A stretch of 64,000 bases of DNA from positions 249,547,330 to 249,611,329 of the forward strand of contig JAIOJX010000026.1 in NCBI GenBank assembly GCA_022376925.1. The letters are read 5' to 3'. Position numbers and translations under genes: made by a program. Origin of the DNA: Tragulus kanchil. Taxonomy: Eukaryota; Chordata; Mammalia; Artiodactyla; Tragulidae. A model generated the notes under the pieces. The model had not been told where the DNA came from and did not search any database. It worked only from the letters and a program-made list of their open reading frames with translations. This document shows positions 48,163-59,158 of this stretch, one piece after another (position 1 is the stretch's first letter; each line of letters starts with the position of its first letter).

Positions 48163-49042
48163 GCTCAAACAGGGTAAGGAGGATAAAGTGAGAGTGGGGT
48201 GACTGGATATCTGCAAGACCGAAGGCAGGAGGAGAAGAGGGCGACAGAGGATGAGATGGTAGGATGGCAGGACTGATTGAATGGATATAAACTTGGGCAA
48301 ACTCTGGGAGATGGTGAGGGACAGGGAGGTCTGGCGTACTGCAGTCTTGGGGTCCCAAAAGTTGGACAAGTGACTGAACAACAATGACAAACCAACAAAG
48401 GCAAGAAAGGAGAAAATCAGGAAATTATTAGCATAAGCAAGGGACCATTAAGATAGTTAAAATGCTAATCAGAAGAAAAACATTTAAAATGTGGTAAGAA
48501 ATTTCAAGGTGACATAATTAAATTTTAAAAGGCTTATATTAAAAATCTTGATTCTAAATTTAATAAAAATAAGTGGACTCTAATGAAATTCAAAACATCA
48601 AGTTACTGAACATTATATATAGTATAATTTCATTTGTGTAAATATATTAAATGCTGTTAGACATTAAAAACTACAAGAAATATATATATTTAACCACAAT
48701 TTAATGCATCAATGCCCAGACAAAGACCTGTAAGAAAACTCACTAAAGTGTTGACAAAAGTACCTCTGAGGAAATGAGCAGGAATCAACTGCAAATATTT
48801 TAAATTTGATTTAATAAAAACACAAAAAATGTTTTCTTACTGCCAGGCAACTATGCTCATAAACATTCTCATTAGAGGTATGTAAATAATCCATGCTTAA
48901 TTCCTGATAAACATGTTCCCTGTTCTGGCACCTCACAAGGGGATTCTGCTTTTGTAAACCTGACATTTTCAAATTCTTTTTTTGTTTCCAAAATAAACCC
49001 AAAGGGCACACAAATTTCTATTGCCTTTCTAAAATGACTGCC

Positions 49043-49105
49043 ATTGCTTTTTGGCCTTTTGGCTAAGACAGAATGTAGTATCTGTTGTTACCAATTTTCA
49101 ACGAC
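49043..49105 (+). pseudogene. U2 snRNA pseudogene, 5' fragment
   Basis: ATTGCTTTTTGGCCTTTTGG, then CTAAGACAGAATGTAGTATC and TGTTGTTACCA follow the first ~60 nt of U2 snRNA, including the GTAGTA branch-point-pairing segment. The Sm site and 3' stem-loops are absent, and there are several substitutions. It is a truncated retrocopy, not a functional snRNA gene. Confidence 0.83.
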
Positions 49106-50277
49106 TGCCAAATTTTTTGCCAGTTCCATGGCTAGTGGTGCATACACTATGTATTTGTTTGCTTGTTTTTAAGGCAAAAACATCACTAAATATCTTTTGG
49201 ACCATTTTTCATGTGAAATTCTTACCCTTAAAATAGCAACAATCAAAAACCTCCAAGTGCACAGAAATAAAACACATGGATTTATATACAATCTCAAATT
49301 GTAAAATCAACATACATACTGTAAACATGTTCATGCACTAAAATTCAAAGAATTTGCTAAAAGTAATGAATACCAACTCAGTATTGGCCTGGCAATATAC
49401 TGCTTCTAGCCTCAGCATTATCTTTTTAACAAGTGTTTGTTCCTGTGTCAACTCTTATGACAGAGAAAGGGAAGAAATCATTACTGGTCGGCAAATTCTC
49501 AGACATCCAGATTGAATGGATATAAACTTGGGCAAACTCTGGGAGATGGTGAGGGACAGGGAGGTCTGGCGTACTGCAGTCTTGGGGTCCCAAAAGTTGG
49601 ACAAGTGACTGAACAACAATGACAAACCAACAAAGGCAAGAAAGGAGAAAATCAGGAAATTATTAGCATAAGCAAGGGACCATTAAGATAGTTAAAATGC
49701 TAATCAGAAGAAAAACATTTAAAATGTGGTAAGAAATTTCAAGGTGACATAATTAAATTTTAAAAGGCTTATATTAAAAATCTTGATTCTAAATTTAATA
49801 AAAATAAGTGGACTCTAATGAAATTCAAAACATCAAGTTACTGAACATTATATATAGTATAATTTCATTTGTGTAAATATATTAAATGCTGTTAGACATT
49901 AAAAACTACAAGAAATATATATATTTAACCACAATTTAATGCATCAATGCCCAGACAAAGACCTGTAAGAAAACTCACTAAAGTGTTGACAAAAGTACCT
50001 CTGAGGAAATGAGCAGGAATCAACTGCAAATATTTTAAATTTGATTTAATAAAAACACAAAAAATGTTTTCTTACTGCCAGGCAACTATGCTCATAAACA
50101 TTCTCATTAGAGGTATGTAAATAATCCATGCTTAATTCCTGATAAACATGTTCCCTGTTCTGGCACCTCACAAGGGGATTCTGCTTTTGTAAACCTGACA
50201 TTTTCAAATTCTTTTTTTGTTTCCAAAATAAACCCAAAGGGCACACAAATTTCTATTGCCTTTCTAAAATGACTGCC

Positions 50278-50340
50278 ATTGCTTTTTGGCCTTTTGGCTA
50301 AGACAGAATGTAGTATCTGTTGTTACCAATTTTCAACGAC
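50278..50340 (+). pseudogene. U2 snRNA pseudogene, 5' fragment (D18 copy)
   Basis: Same as 49043-49105, repeated by D18. Confidence 0.82.
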
Positions 50341-50734
50341 TGCCAAATTTTTTGCCAGTTCCATGGCTAGTGGTGCATACACTATGTATTTGTTTGCTTG
50401 TTTTTAAGGCAAAAACATCACTAAATATCTTTTGGACCATTTTTCATGTGAAATTCTTACCCTTAAAATAGCAACAATCAAAAACCTCCAAGTGCACAGA
50501 AATAAAACACATGGATTTATATACAATCTCAAATTGTAAAATCAACATACATACTGTAAACATGTTCATGCACTAAAATTCAAAGAATTTGCTAAAAGTA
50601 ATGAATACCAACTCAGTATTGGCCTGGCAATATACTGCTTCTAGCCTCAGCATTATCTTTTTAACAAGTGTTTGTTCCTGTGTCAACTCTTATGACAGAG
50701 AAAGGGAAGAAATCATTACTGGTCGGCAAATTCT

Positions 50735-51255
50735 GTGACAGATTTCAGTCGCCTGGGTATTTAAATACAATAGGTCCATAGGTTAACCACCCTTCTGAGG
50801 CCCAGATGAGCCTGCCAGTCAGCATCATTTGATCTTAAGAAAACGAGCAAGAAGAGTTTTAGGGTATAAGAAACCATACCAGTCTAGATACTTCCCATAT
50901 CTATGTACAATGCTAGGCACAGTGGGAAAGATAGAAATGAATACATAAATAAATCTGCCTTCAAAGTATAAGGCATAAGATAAAAACACAAGTGACTATC
51001 CAGTACAACAAAGAAGAACAGAATCAGTACTATTAATATCAAGAAAGAGAAGCAAAAAGACCAAAGATAGATAAAGGGAGAAGAGCTCATATCAAGCAGA
51101 AAAATCAAAAAATGAGTATGGTATGGATGTGCATGCATATGTATATTTGCACATGTGTAGAGTGATAAGGGTAGCATTTGGGTTAATTTATAAATAATAG
51201 ATTTAATTTCAGAAAATTAGAAATGAAGAGGGAGAACTATAGATTGAGTGAATGT
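50735..51255. other. Unrecognised non-coding sequence
   Basis: Single copy, with no supported feature. Confidence 0.5.
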
Positions 51256-51457
51256 GCAAGTCAATCAGTTGGGTCTGACTCTTTGCAACCCCATGGACTG
51301 TAGCCTGTCAGGCTCCTCTGTCCATGGAATTCTCCAGGCAAGAATACTGGAGTGGCTAGCCTATACCTTCTCCAGGGGATCCTCCCTACCCAGGAATTGA
51401 ACCAGGTCTCTTGCATTGCAGGTGGATTCTTTACCAGCTAAACTACCAGGGAAGCCC
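51256..51457 (-). mobile_element. Bov-tA SINE
   Basis: Plus-strand CAACCCCATGGACTGTAGCC, CTCTGTCCATGGAATTCTCC, ACCAGGGAAGCCCC at the right end (tRNA head). Nearly full length, minus strand. Confidence 0.88.
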
Positions 51458-51568
51458 CATAGGCTGAAGGAACAGAATAAAAGCAATAATGTCAAGAAAT
51501 TTTGGGTAGGGGGAGGTTGCAAACTCTTAAATACAATCCGAGATAATTTATTTTTTATATATTTTATT

Positions 51569-51888
51569 ATTATTTTTTAAAGATTTATTTATTTATTTTT
51601 TTGGGGGGTGGGGAGGGAGGGGAGCAGGTGGGCCACTTCTATTGGTCTTTCATTTGTCCATTTTCATGCATCTTTGTTCTTTGGCCCACGTGGGCCTCCT
51701 ATCGCAGGGGCCTCTGTTGTCGCAGAGCATCGGCTCTGGGCGCACGTGCTCCAGAGCTCCGGCTTGGTAACTGGACACATTGGTCCAGCCACTCCACAGC
51801 ACGTGGGATCTTCCCAGGCCAGGGATCGAACTGGCATCCCTTGCACTGCAAGGCGGTGTCCTTACCCACTGGACCACCAGGGAAGCCC
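51569..51888 (-). mobile_element. Young CHR-type SINE, 3'-extended form, with target-site duplication
   Basis: Full-length ~320-bp copy in minus orientation, with the 3' extension (plus-strand GGGAGGGGAGCAGGTGGGCC then CTTCTATTGGTC). It is flanked by a perfect 20-bp direct repeat, TATTTTTTATATATTTTATT, at 51549-51568 and 51889-51908. The unbroken repeat supports a recent insertion. Confidence 0.93.
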
Positions 51889-52049
51889 TATTTTTTATAT
51901 ATTTTATTTTTTAATGAAAAAAATGAATTAAAAATGTCCCAGTCCAATCCAAGATAATTTAGACACACAGTTGATCAATCTACAAAGTCTGTTAAAGCAG
52001 ATAATCATAAAATGGTATGTATTTATTTTAACCTAAAATACACAGGTAT

Positions 52050-52252
52050 AAGGATGTCCCAGGTGGGACTAGTGATAAAGAACAACCTGCCAATGTAGGA
52101 GAAATAAGAGATCCAGGTTTGATCCCTGGTAATTGCCACCCACTCCAGTAGTCTTGTCTGGGAAATCCGATGAACAGAGGTGCCTGGCAGGCTATAGTCT
52201 ATAGGGTTGCAAAATTCAGACACAACTGAAGTGACTTAGCACACATGCATAC
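52050..52252 (+). mobile_element. Bov-tA SINE, diverged
   Basis: TGTCCCAGGTGGGACTAGTG head, CACTCCAGTAGTCTTGTCTG and GCCTGGCAGGCTATAGTCTA, ending AAGTGACTTAGCACACATGC. It has an internal deletion after GATCCCTGG. Confidence 0.83.
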
Positions 52253-52639
52253 AGATATAGATTTGCTCATCACCACTATGACCTACAGTCACATACTGTT
52301 CTTTGAGCATAGGTCCACTAATTGGCATGCCAACATCATCCTTCTTATATCAAGTAGTATCTAGAATATTCAGTCTTGGTTTCTTTAAAGTGAAAGCAGA
52401 AGACCCTTGTGAAGTAATCTAAGTGCAGGATTTTGGATTTTGCTATGTTCTTCTAACCTTTTATATTGTCCTGCCCAATTTTAGCAACACTTTTAAAATT
52501 ACAAGAACAACTGGAAACAAAACAAGGAAACCTTGAATGGCGTATTTCTACTAATAGGAGCAAAAGTGCATGAACATACCAAACATGGGTGAAGGTAGGA
52601 AATGAGAGTCTGAGTTACTTTAGTGGGGTCTGTTAAACA

Positions 52640-52895
52640 GATGTCTGTCTCTAAGGTAGGGACAGGCAGAGAAGCAGGGGAAATAAAACTGGAGAGGAAA
52701 ATTGTGACCAGGTTGAGAAGAGCATTTAGAGTTCTTCTAAGGCTTTATGCTTGGTTTAACCAACAACAGGGTGTTTTACTGGGAAATGACTGGATTGCAG
52801 TTCACTTTAGCCTTTGGAAGATTAATCTAGCGAGTGGAATAGGCAGAGGCTGGAGAAAGAGCACAGATTTTTCAGGATTTTCATCAATAATCTAG
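52640..52895. mobile_element. Possible ancient repeat fragment, family uncertain
   Basis: AGAAGAGCATTTAGAG, GATTAATCTAGCGAGTGGAA and GGCAGAGGCTGGAGAAAG resemble a common ancient mammalian repeat, but the match is from memory and weak. Copied at 53837-54092 by D19. Confidence 0.3.
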
Positions 52896-53027
52896 GTTGA
52901 GGCCAGAAGTTACAAACTGCTTTTCATCAAGCTATGAATAGCTAGCAAATATATTGTTTGGTCTGCTGAAGTGTTTTCTAAAATTTAAAATTTAGTTTTC
53001 AACATTTAGAAACCAGGAGACCATATA

Positions 53028-53117
53028 GAAAGAAAGAAAGGAAAGGAGAGAGGAAGGAAGGAAGAATGAAAAAAAGAGAGGGAGCAAGGGAAGGAAGGAG
53101 GAAGGGAGGGAAGAAAG
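53028..53117. repeat. Purine-rich (GAAA/GGAA)n tract
   Basis: About 90 bp of almost pure purine on the plus strand (AAAGAAAG, GGAAGGAAGG, GGGAGGGAAG units). Its D19 copy at 54225-54314 is the same. Confidence 0.92.
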
Positions 53118-53586
53118 TCTGAAAAACAATTCCCTGGGACTGAGAGGCAGCTGTTTTCCTGGCCATGACTTTCTGAGTCTCACCAACCTCTCACCGCTGT
53201 CCTGACACTGAGGCCAAGTAAAGTGTCTGTTCAAAATGATTTGTGATGCAGCCCTATCACACATTAATGTATTCTCTCTAATCTCTGGATCCATAGAGAA
53301 TCATTGTTCATTCGATACAATCAAAGTACAGGATATGTAGGAGAAACAGGAAAAGATAGGATCAGACAGTTAGATTAAGAGCAAGAAATTATGCCTCCAG
53401 AAATGACTGAGGTATACAGCAGTGATATTTGAAGTTGTAACAGAAGATGAGAATCCCAAGGGAAAGAATATAGAGGGAAGAAAACCTAAGGAATGGCTCA
53501 TTTAGGTGGCTGAAAGAGGAATCAGGAAAGGAATTATCAAGAAAGCAGGAGTAGCATGTTTCATAAAGAAAAGAATCTGATCACAG

Positions 53587-53803
53587 GGGCTTCCCTGGTG
53601 GTCCAGTGGGTAAGGACACCTCCTTGCAGTGCAAGGGGTGCCGGTTCAATCCCTGGCCTGGGAAGATCCCATGTGCCACGGAGCGGCTGGACCAATGTGT
53701 CCAATGACCGAGCCGGAACTCTGGAGCACATGAGCCCAGAGCCGGTGCTCTGCGACAACCGAGGCTACCGTGATAGGAGGCCCACACGGGCCAAAGAACA
53801 AAG
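53587..53803 (+). mobile_element. Young CHR-type SINE, cut by the D19 junction
   Basis: Identical to the first ~217 bp of the copy at 54784. It stops at the junction and so lacks the 3' extension, tail and right target-site repeat. Confidence 0.92.
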
Positions 53804-54224
53804 AGTCTGAGTTACTTTAGTGGGGTCTGTTAAACAGATGTCTGTCTCTAAGGTAGGGACAGGCAGAGAAGCAGGGGAAATAAAACTGGAGAGGAAAATT
53901 GTGACCAGGTTGAGAAGAGCATTTAGAGTTCTTCTAAGGCTTTATGCTTGGTTTAACCAACAACAGGGTGTTTTACTGGGAAATGACTGGATTGCAGTTC
54001 ACTTTAGCCTTTGGAAGATTAATCTAGCGAGTGGAATAGGCAGAGGCTGGAGAAAGAGCACAGATTTTTCAGGATTTTCATCAATAATCTAGGTTGAGGC
54101 CAGAAGTTACAAACTGCTTTTCATCAAGCTATGAATAGCTAGCAAATATATTGTTTGGTCTGCTGAAGTGTTTTCTAAAATTTAAAATTTAGTTTTCAAC
54201 ATTTAGAAACCAGGAGACCATATA

Positions 54225-54314
54225 GAAAGAAAGAAAGGAAAGGAGAGAGGAAGGAAGGAAGAATGAAAAAAAGAGAGGGAGCAAGGGAAGGAAGGAGGAA
54301 GGGAGGGAAGAAAG
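54225..54314. repeat. Purine-rich tract (D19 copy)
   Basis: Same as 53028-53117, repeated by D19. Confidence 0.92.
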
Positions 54315-54783
54315 TCTGAAAAACAATTCCCTGGGACTGAGAGGCAGCTGTTTTCCTGGCCATGACTTTCTGAGTCTCACCAACCTCTCACCGCTGTCCT
54401 GACACTGAGGCCAAGTAAAGTGTCTGTTCAAAATGATTTGTGATGCAGCCCTATCACACATTAATGTATTCTCTCTAATCTCTGGATCCATAGAGAATCA
54501 TTGTTCATTCGATACAATCAAAGTACAGGATATGTAGGAGAAACAGGAAAAGATAGGATCAGACAGTTAGATTAAGAGCAAGAAATTATGCCTCCAGAAA
54601 TGACTGAGGTATACAGCAGTGATATTTGAAGTTGTAACAGAAGATGAGAATCCCAAGGGAAAGAATATAGAGGGAAGAAAACCTAAGGAATGGCTCATTT
54701 AGGTGGCTGAAAGAGGAATCAGGAAAGGAATTATCAAGAAAGCAGGAGTAGCATGTTTCATAAAGAAAAGAATCTGATCACAG

Positions 54784-55110
54784 GGGCTTCCCTGGTGGTC
54801 CAGTGGGTAAGGACACCTCCTTGCAGTGCAAGGGGTGCCGGTTCAATCCCTGGCCTGGGAAGATCCCATGTGCCACGGAGCGGCTGGACCAATGTGTCCA
54901 ATGACCGAGCCGGAACTCTGGAGCACATGAGCCCAGAGCCGGTGCTCTGCGACAACCGAGGCTACCGTGATAGGAGGCCCACACGGGCCAAAGAACAAAG
55001 ATGGATGAGAATGGACAAATGAAAGACCAATAGAAGTGGCCCGCCTGCTCCCCTCCCTCCCCACTCCACCCTCACCAAAATAAATAAATAAATAAATCTT
55101 TAAAAAAAAA
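54784..55110 (+). mobile_element. Young CHR-type SINE, full length, with target-site duplication
   Basis: The tRNA-Glu head, CpG-rich body, 3' extension (CCAATAGAAGTGGCCCGCCT near 55028), (AAAT)n and poly-A are all present. It is flanked by a perfect 17-bp repeat, AAAGAATCTGATCACAG, at 54767-54783 and 55111-55127. Confidence 0.94.
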
Positions 55111-55127
55111 AAAGAATCTGATCACAG

Positions 55128-56003
55128 GTATCAAATGTTACAAAGAGATTGAGGAAGCGGAAGCTCAATTAAAAAAACGTAGCCTTATTCTTTAGAAGGT
55201 TGTCAATGACACTTTTCCAAGATTAGTCGTTAACAGAAGGGAAAAGATACAGCAACAGATGCAAGAAGAAATCAGTCAAGAGAAGATGCATATATACAGA
55301 TGTATACATATGTATGTATGTATATATACATATACACACATATATATACATGTATCTGTATATATACACATATATTTAAGGCATATAAAATTATGACAAA
55401 TTTCTCTAAATTTGAAAGTGAAGAAAGCAAGTTATCTTGGAGTATGATCTTGTTAATAAAGGGAGAATCACTAGAATGCCTTTTCAATGAGCTAGTTGTA
55501 ACAAGTGGCAGCCTATCCTTGCAGGTATAAAGATAAAACAGGAACTTTCATCAGCAAACAATGAGTGCCTTTGGTATGCAAAGTTGATACCACTGGAGGA
55601 GGATCAAGCAGCCAGAAAGAAACAGTGTTTCCCTCTCTCTAGATTCTAAAGTCATCTAAGACTTCTGATGAATTGAGATTGTCCTTAATGAAGTCCACTA
55701 ACAGGAAAAGATAACAAAGAGATTTCATCCCAAGGGAAGGCTCAGTCTCAACTGTTCAATACCAGAACCTTGCTAGACATGAAAAGAGAGGTTGCTCCAG
55801 AGTGCTAATTAGACCACAGCTCCTTCCAATTCAGCCATCCAATTATGAAAGGGGTCTTGAAGACAAAAGATGGAGCACATATAAATTTTATTTTTAATTA
55901 AAAAGGTATATATCTACTTTAAAAAAAAAAATAGAACACATGAATGAGAATGAAGAGAACTGCCATCTTGGAAACTCACATTCTTTTGGCTGCATTAAAT
56001 ACC
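55128..56003. other. Unrecognised sequence with AT microsatellite
   Basis: No gene or transposon recognised. 55288-55375 is an irregular TA/TATG/CA microsatellite. Confidence 0.5.
55288..55375. repeat. TA/TATG/CA microsatellite
   Basis: Alternating purine-pyrimidine tract of about 90 bp made of ATAT, GTAT and ACAC units. It gives spurious short frames on both strands. Confidence 0.88.
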
Positions 56004-56078
56004 TGGGATTCTCTTGTAGCTTAGCTGGTAAAGAATCCACTTGCAATGCAGGAGACCCGCGTTAAATGCCTAGACTGG
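56004..56078 (+). mobile_element. Bov-tA SINE head fragment
   Basis: TGTAGCTTAGCTGGTAAAGA, CACTTGCAATGCAGGAGACC, then GCGTTAAATGCC. Only the tRNA-like head remains. It looks tRNA-like because of its origin but lacks a tRNA cloverleaf. Copied at 57105-57179 by D20. Confidence 0.75.
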
Positions 56079-56274
56079 CCTCTTTTCAAGAAATACCGAG
56101 ATCTTGAGGTCTCAGGACTTGGAGGTGTCAGTGCCTTGAACTCTACAGGGCAGGGTTTCAGTAATGACATTTTTTGAAAGTAGCAAAAACAACAGTAACA
56201 GAACTTGGGCCCACTAGTGGCATTTCAAATTCTCTACTTCTCTTTTCAGGAAGTTTGGATACACTGTTACTGAG

Positions 56275-56735
56275 TCCAAGCTCACTCTGCTTGCCACACA
56301 ACAGACCAATGAATCTGAAAGAAGAGGTATTGAGGCAAGGAAAACAACTTTATTCAGAAAGCAGCTGACCAAGAAGGTGGTAGGCTAGCACCTCAAAATA
56401 ACCACCTTATTGGAACCTGGATGCCAGGTTCTTTTATAGATCAGAGGTGGGACGATGTGAGGAAGCAAAGTAAAAGATCATTCACCTTGCAAACATCTCC
56501 TAGAATGGCAAACCTTAGGTAGGGGATGTATTAATTTCTCCCTTCCTGTCATCCAGAAGTGGACTGGATTCTGAACAAAGGCACTTTAGTTTAGTAAGGC
56601 AGAGGGGCAGGTCCTCTGAAGTAGCTATTAAGTATGATTATAATAATAAGAGCAATAAAAAGCAAGTCAAAGAAACAGTTTCCAATATGGAGTCAGATTG
56701 GCTTCCTCCCTGCAACAATTCCTCACTATCAAAGT
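56275..56735 (-). mobile_element. LTR-like sequence of an endogenous retrovirus (copy A)
   Basis: At least 460 bp are shared, with many differences, with 60858-61305. The common order is TG start, CAGACCAATGAAT, GAGGTATTGAGGCAAG, CCTGGATGCCAGGTTCTTTT (copy B: TCTGGATGCC), TTAATTTCTCCCTTCCTGTC and TCTGAACAAAGGCACTTTAG. On the minus strand an AATAAA signal lies near 56354, ~80 bp from a terminal CA, as expected for R-U5. This supports minus orientation. The outer (U3) limit is not resolved and no retroviral reading frame is visible. Confidence 0.55.
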
Positions 56736-57375
56736 CCATTCCACAATCTTGTGGAAAAAGGGGTGACAACTGTTCTGCTCAGTCAGATGGATTTTTTCTG
56801 GGAGTGTCCGCCATCTTTGCCAGAGTTTCAAACATCGAGATTTGTCTTCTTTTTTGTTCTTCTTTTGGAAAGTGTCTATTTACACCTGTAGACTCAGAAA
56901 TACTGAACTTCAAATCTAAGAGACAGCATCTCAAGCTAAGAAATTTAGTGCTTTTCTATGTATGGGAAGATGCAAGAATCAGGGCTTATTAAATTATTTT
57001 AATTAAAAGGTATATATCTACTTTAAAAAAAATAGAACACATGAATGAGAATGAAGAGAACTGCCATCTTGGAAACTCACATTCTTTTGGCTGCATTAAA
57101 TACCTGGGATTCTCTTGTAGCTTAGCTGGTAAAGAATCCACTTGCAATGCAGGAGACCCGCGTTAAATGCCTAGACTGGCCTCTTTTCAAGAAATACCGA
57201 GATCTTGAGGTCTCAGGACTTGGAGGTGTCAGTGCCTTGAACTCTACAGGGCAGGGTTTCAGTAATGACATTTTTTGAAAGTAGCAAAAACAACAGTAAC
57301 AGAACTTGGGCCCACTAGTGGCATTTCAAATTCTCTACTTCTCTTTTCAGGAAGTTTGGATACACTGTTACTGAG

Positions 57376-57836
57376 TCCAAGCTCACTCTGCTTGCCACAC
57401 AACAGACCAATGAATCTGAAAGAAGAGGTATTGAGGCAAGGAAAACAACTTTATTCAGAAAGCAGCTGACCAAGAAGGTGGTAGGCTAGCACCTCAAAAT
57501 AACCACCTTATTGGAACCTGGATGCCAGGTTCTTTTATAGATCAGAGGTGGGACGATGTGAGGAAGCAAAGTAAAAGATCATTCACCTTGCAAACATCTC
57601 CTAGAATGGCAAACCTTAGGTAGGGGATGTATTAATTTCTCCCTTCCTGTCATCCAGAAGTGGACTGGATTCTGAACAAAGGCACTTTAGTTTAGTAAGG
57701 CAGAGGGGCAGGTCCTCTGAAGTAGCTATTAAGTATGATTATAATAATAAGAGCAATAAAAAGCAAGTCAAAGAAACAGTTTCCAATATGGAGTCAGATT
57801 GGCTTCCTCCCTGCAACAATTCCTCACTATCAAAGT
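57376..57836 (-). mobile_element. LTR-like sequence (copy A, D20 duplicate)
   Basis: Same element as 56275-56735, repeated by D20. Confidence 0.55.
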
Positions 57837-58095
57837 CCATTCCACAATCTTGTGGAAAAAGGGGTGACAACTGTTCTGCTCAGTCAGATGGATTTTTTCT
57901 GGGAGTGTCCGCCATCTTTGCCAGAGTTTCAAACATCGAGATTTGTCTTCTTTTTTGTTCTTCTTTTGGAAAGTGTCTATTTACACCTGTAGACTCAGAA
58001 ATACTGAACTTCAAATCTAAGAGACAGCATCTCAAGCTAAGAAATTTAGTGCTTTTCTATGTATGGGAAGATGCAAGAATCAGGGCTTATTAAAA

Positions 58096-59127
58096 TTATT
58101 TTTTTGGTATTTACCTCAGTTACCTGGGACCTGTAATCCTGTATGTCTAGTATCGTCCAGGTTCACTATAGGGTGTGGCACCTGCAGTCCAATTAACTGC
58201 CGGGTGGCAGGTGTTCCCCTTCCTCAGGGTTCATTGGCTCACGTTAAAGGGCTGTAATCACTGATTCTACTCCTGAGGTCCTTCCCTCTTGGCTATGAAT
58301 GACCATTATCTGGGAGATATTTCATGATCAGCATTGGTCCTGTGCCACTGGGAGGCTCATCCCAGTTCAGGCAAACATTCTTGATCTGCCACCCCAGGTG
58401 TTAAGTTTTGGACCAGGCCCCATCAATAATTAAAAATTCTCTGGATTCTAACTAAAGTCCAGGAGATATTTTCCCTTTTTGTTTCTTTCCATACCTAGAA
58501 TCATACTACTGCAATTATTTTATGATATAATTGCGATTTCCTCAAAATATTTAGTCATAAAAGTTTTGTTGGAGGCCTAATTACACATTATAAGTAATGA
58601 AGACAATAATATAGTGCAGCAGGGAGACACAAAGCACAATGTGAAAACAAAGAACAAATTTACGTGATGATTATTTTAACTAGTTGTAATCCAGTCTTGG
58701 GGAACCCTGATAATGCGTAACTTTTTAGTCCTTTTTTTCCTTCTTTACATTTTGTTCTACTGAAAACATATCTTAGTTTCCCTAAAGCTTTTTCCACAAT
58801 GAGGTACAATTTTTGCTGATAAATTTGTAACAGATGTAACACCTTATTTATATTAAATCTAGACACAATGAATGTATTATACTAAATAGTATATTTAATG
58901 TATTGATGACTTGAGACATGCCTATGTTATTAGATCAACAAATTTAAACCTTAATGCCAGGTACTAATTTAATATTAAATATTTCTCAGTTCATGTGACC
59001 CTAAAACTCATTTTAACTTGATTTTCCTTGTATTTAGAAGCTTTTTGGTTTATAAATGCTTATTACTATTATTTAAGCCAATTAGATAGAGCTCTTATTA
59101 AAAACTCACAGTGGCAATGCTATTCAA

Positions 59128-59158
<31 letters not shown>

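Larger units (their letters stand above)
46225..48320. repeat. Tandem duplication D17 (offset 1077)
   Basis: About 46225-47235 is repeated at 47302-48320. The ~65 bp between (47236-47301) is G/A-rich filler that partly resembles the sequence at 48310-48330, as if it were a badly called read end. The copies differ near the junction (AGAGGCGACAG versus AGAGGGCGACAG). Confidence 0.92.
48275..50734. repeat. Tandem duplication D18 (offset 1235)
   Basis: 48275-49509 is repeated at 49510-50734. This is the longest unit in the window. The copies match closely and both contain the U2 pseudogene. The start overlaps the end of D17. Confidence 0.95.
52606..54999. repeat. Tandem duplication D19 (offset 1197)
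   Basis: 52606-53802 is repeated at 53803-54999. The first copy ends inside a young CHR SINE, immediately after CCAAAGAACAAAG. The second copy carries the whole SINE and its right target-site repeat, so the second copy shows the original arrangement. Confidence 0.95.
55890..58095. repeat. Tandem duplication D20 (offset 1101)
   Basis: About 55890-56993 is repeated at 56994-58095. Differences are confined to A and T run lengths near the junction. Confidence 0.95.

Noticed and set aside
55288..55530. Short tyrosine/isoleucine-rich frames on both strands
   Set aside because: They are translations of an alternating TA/TATG microsatellite.
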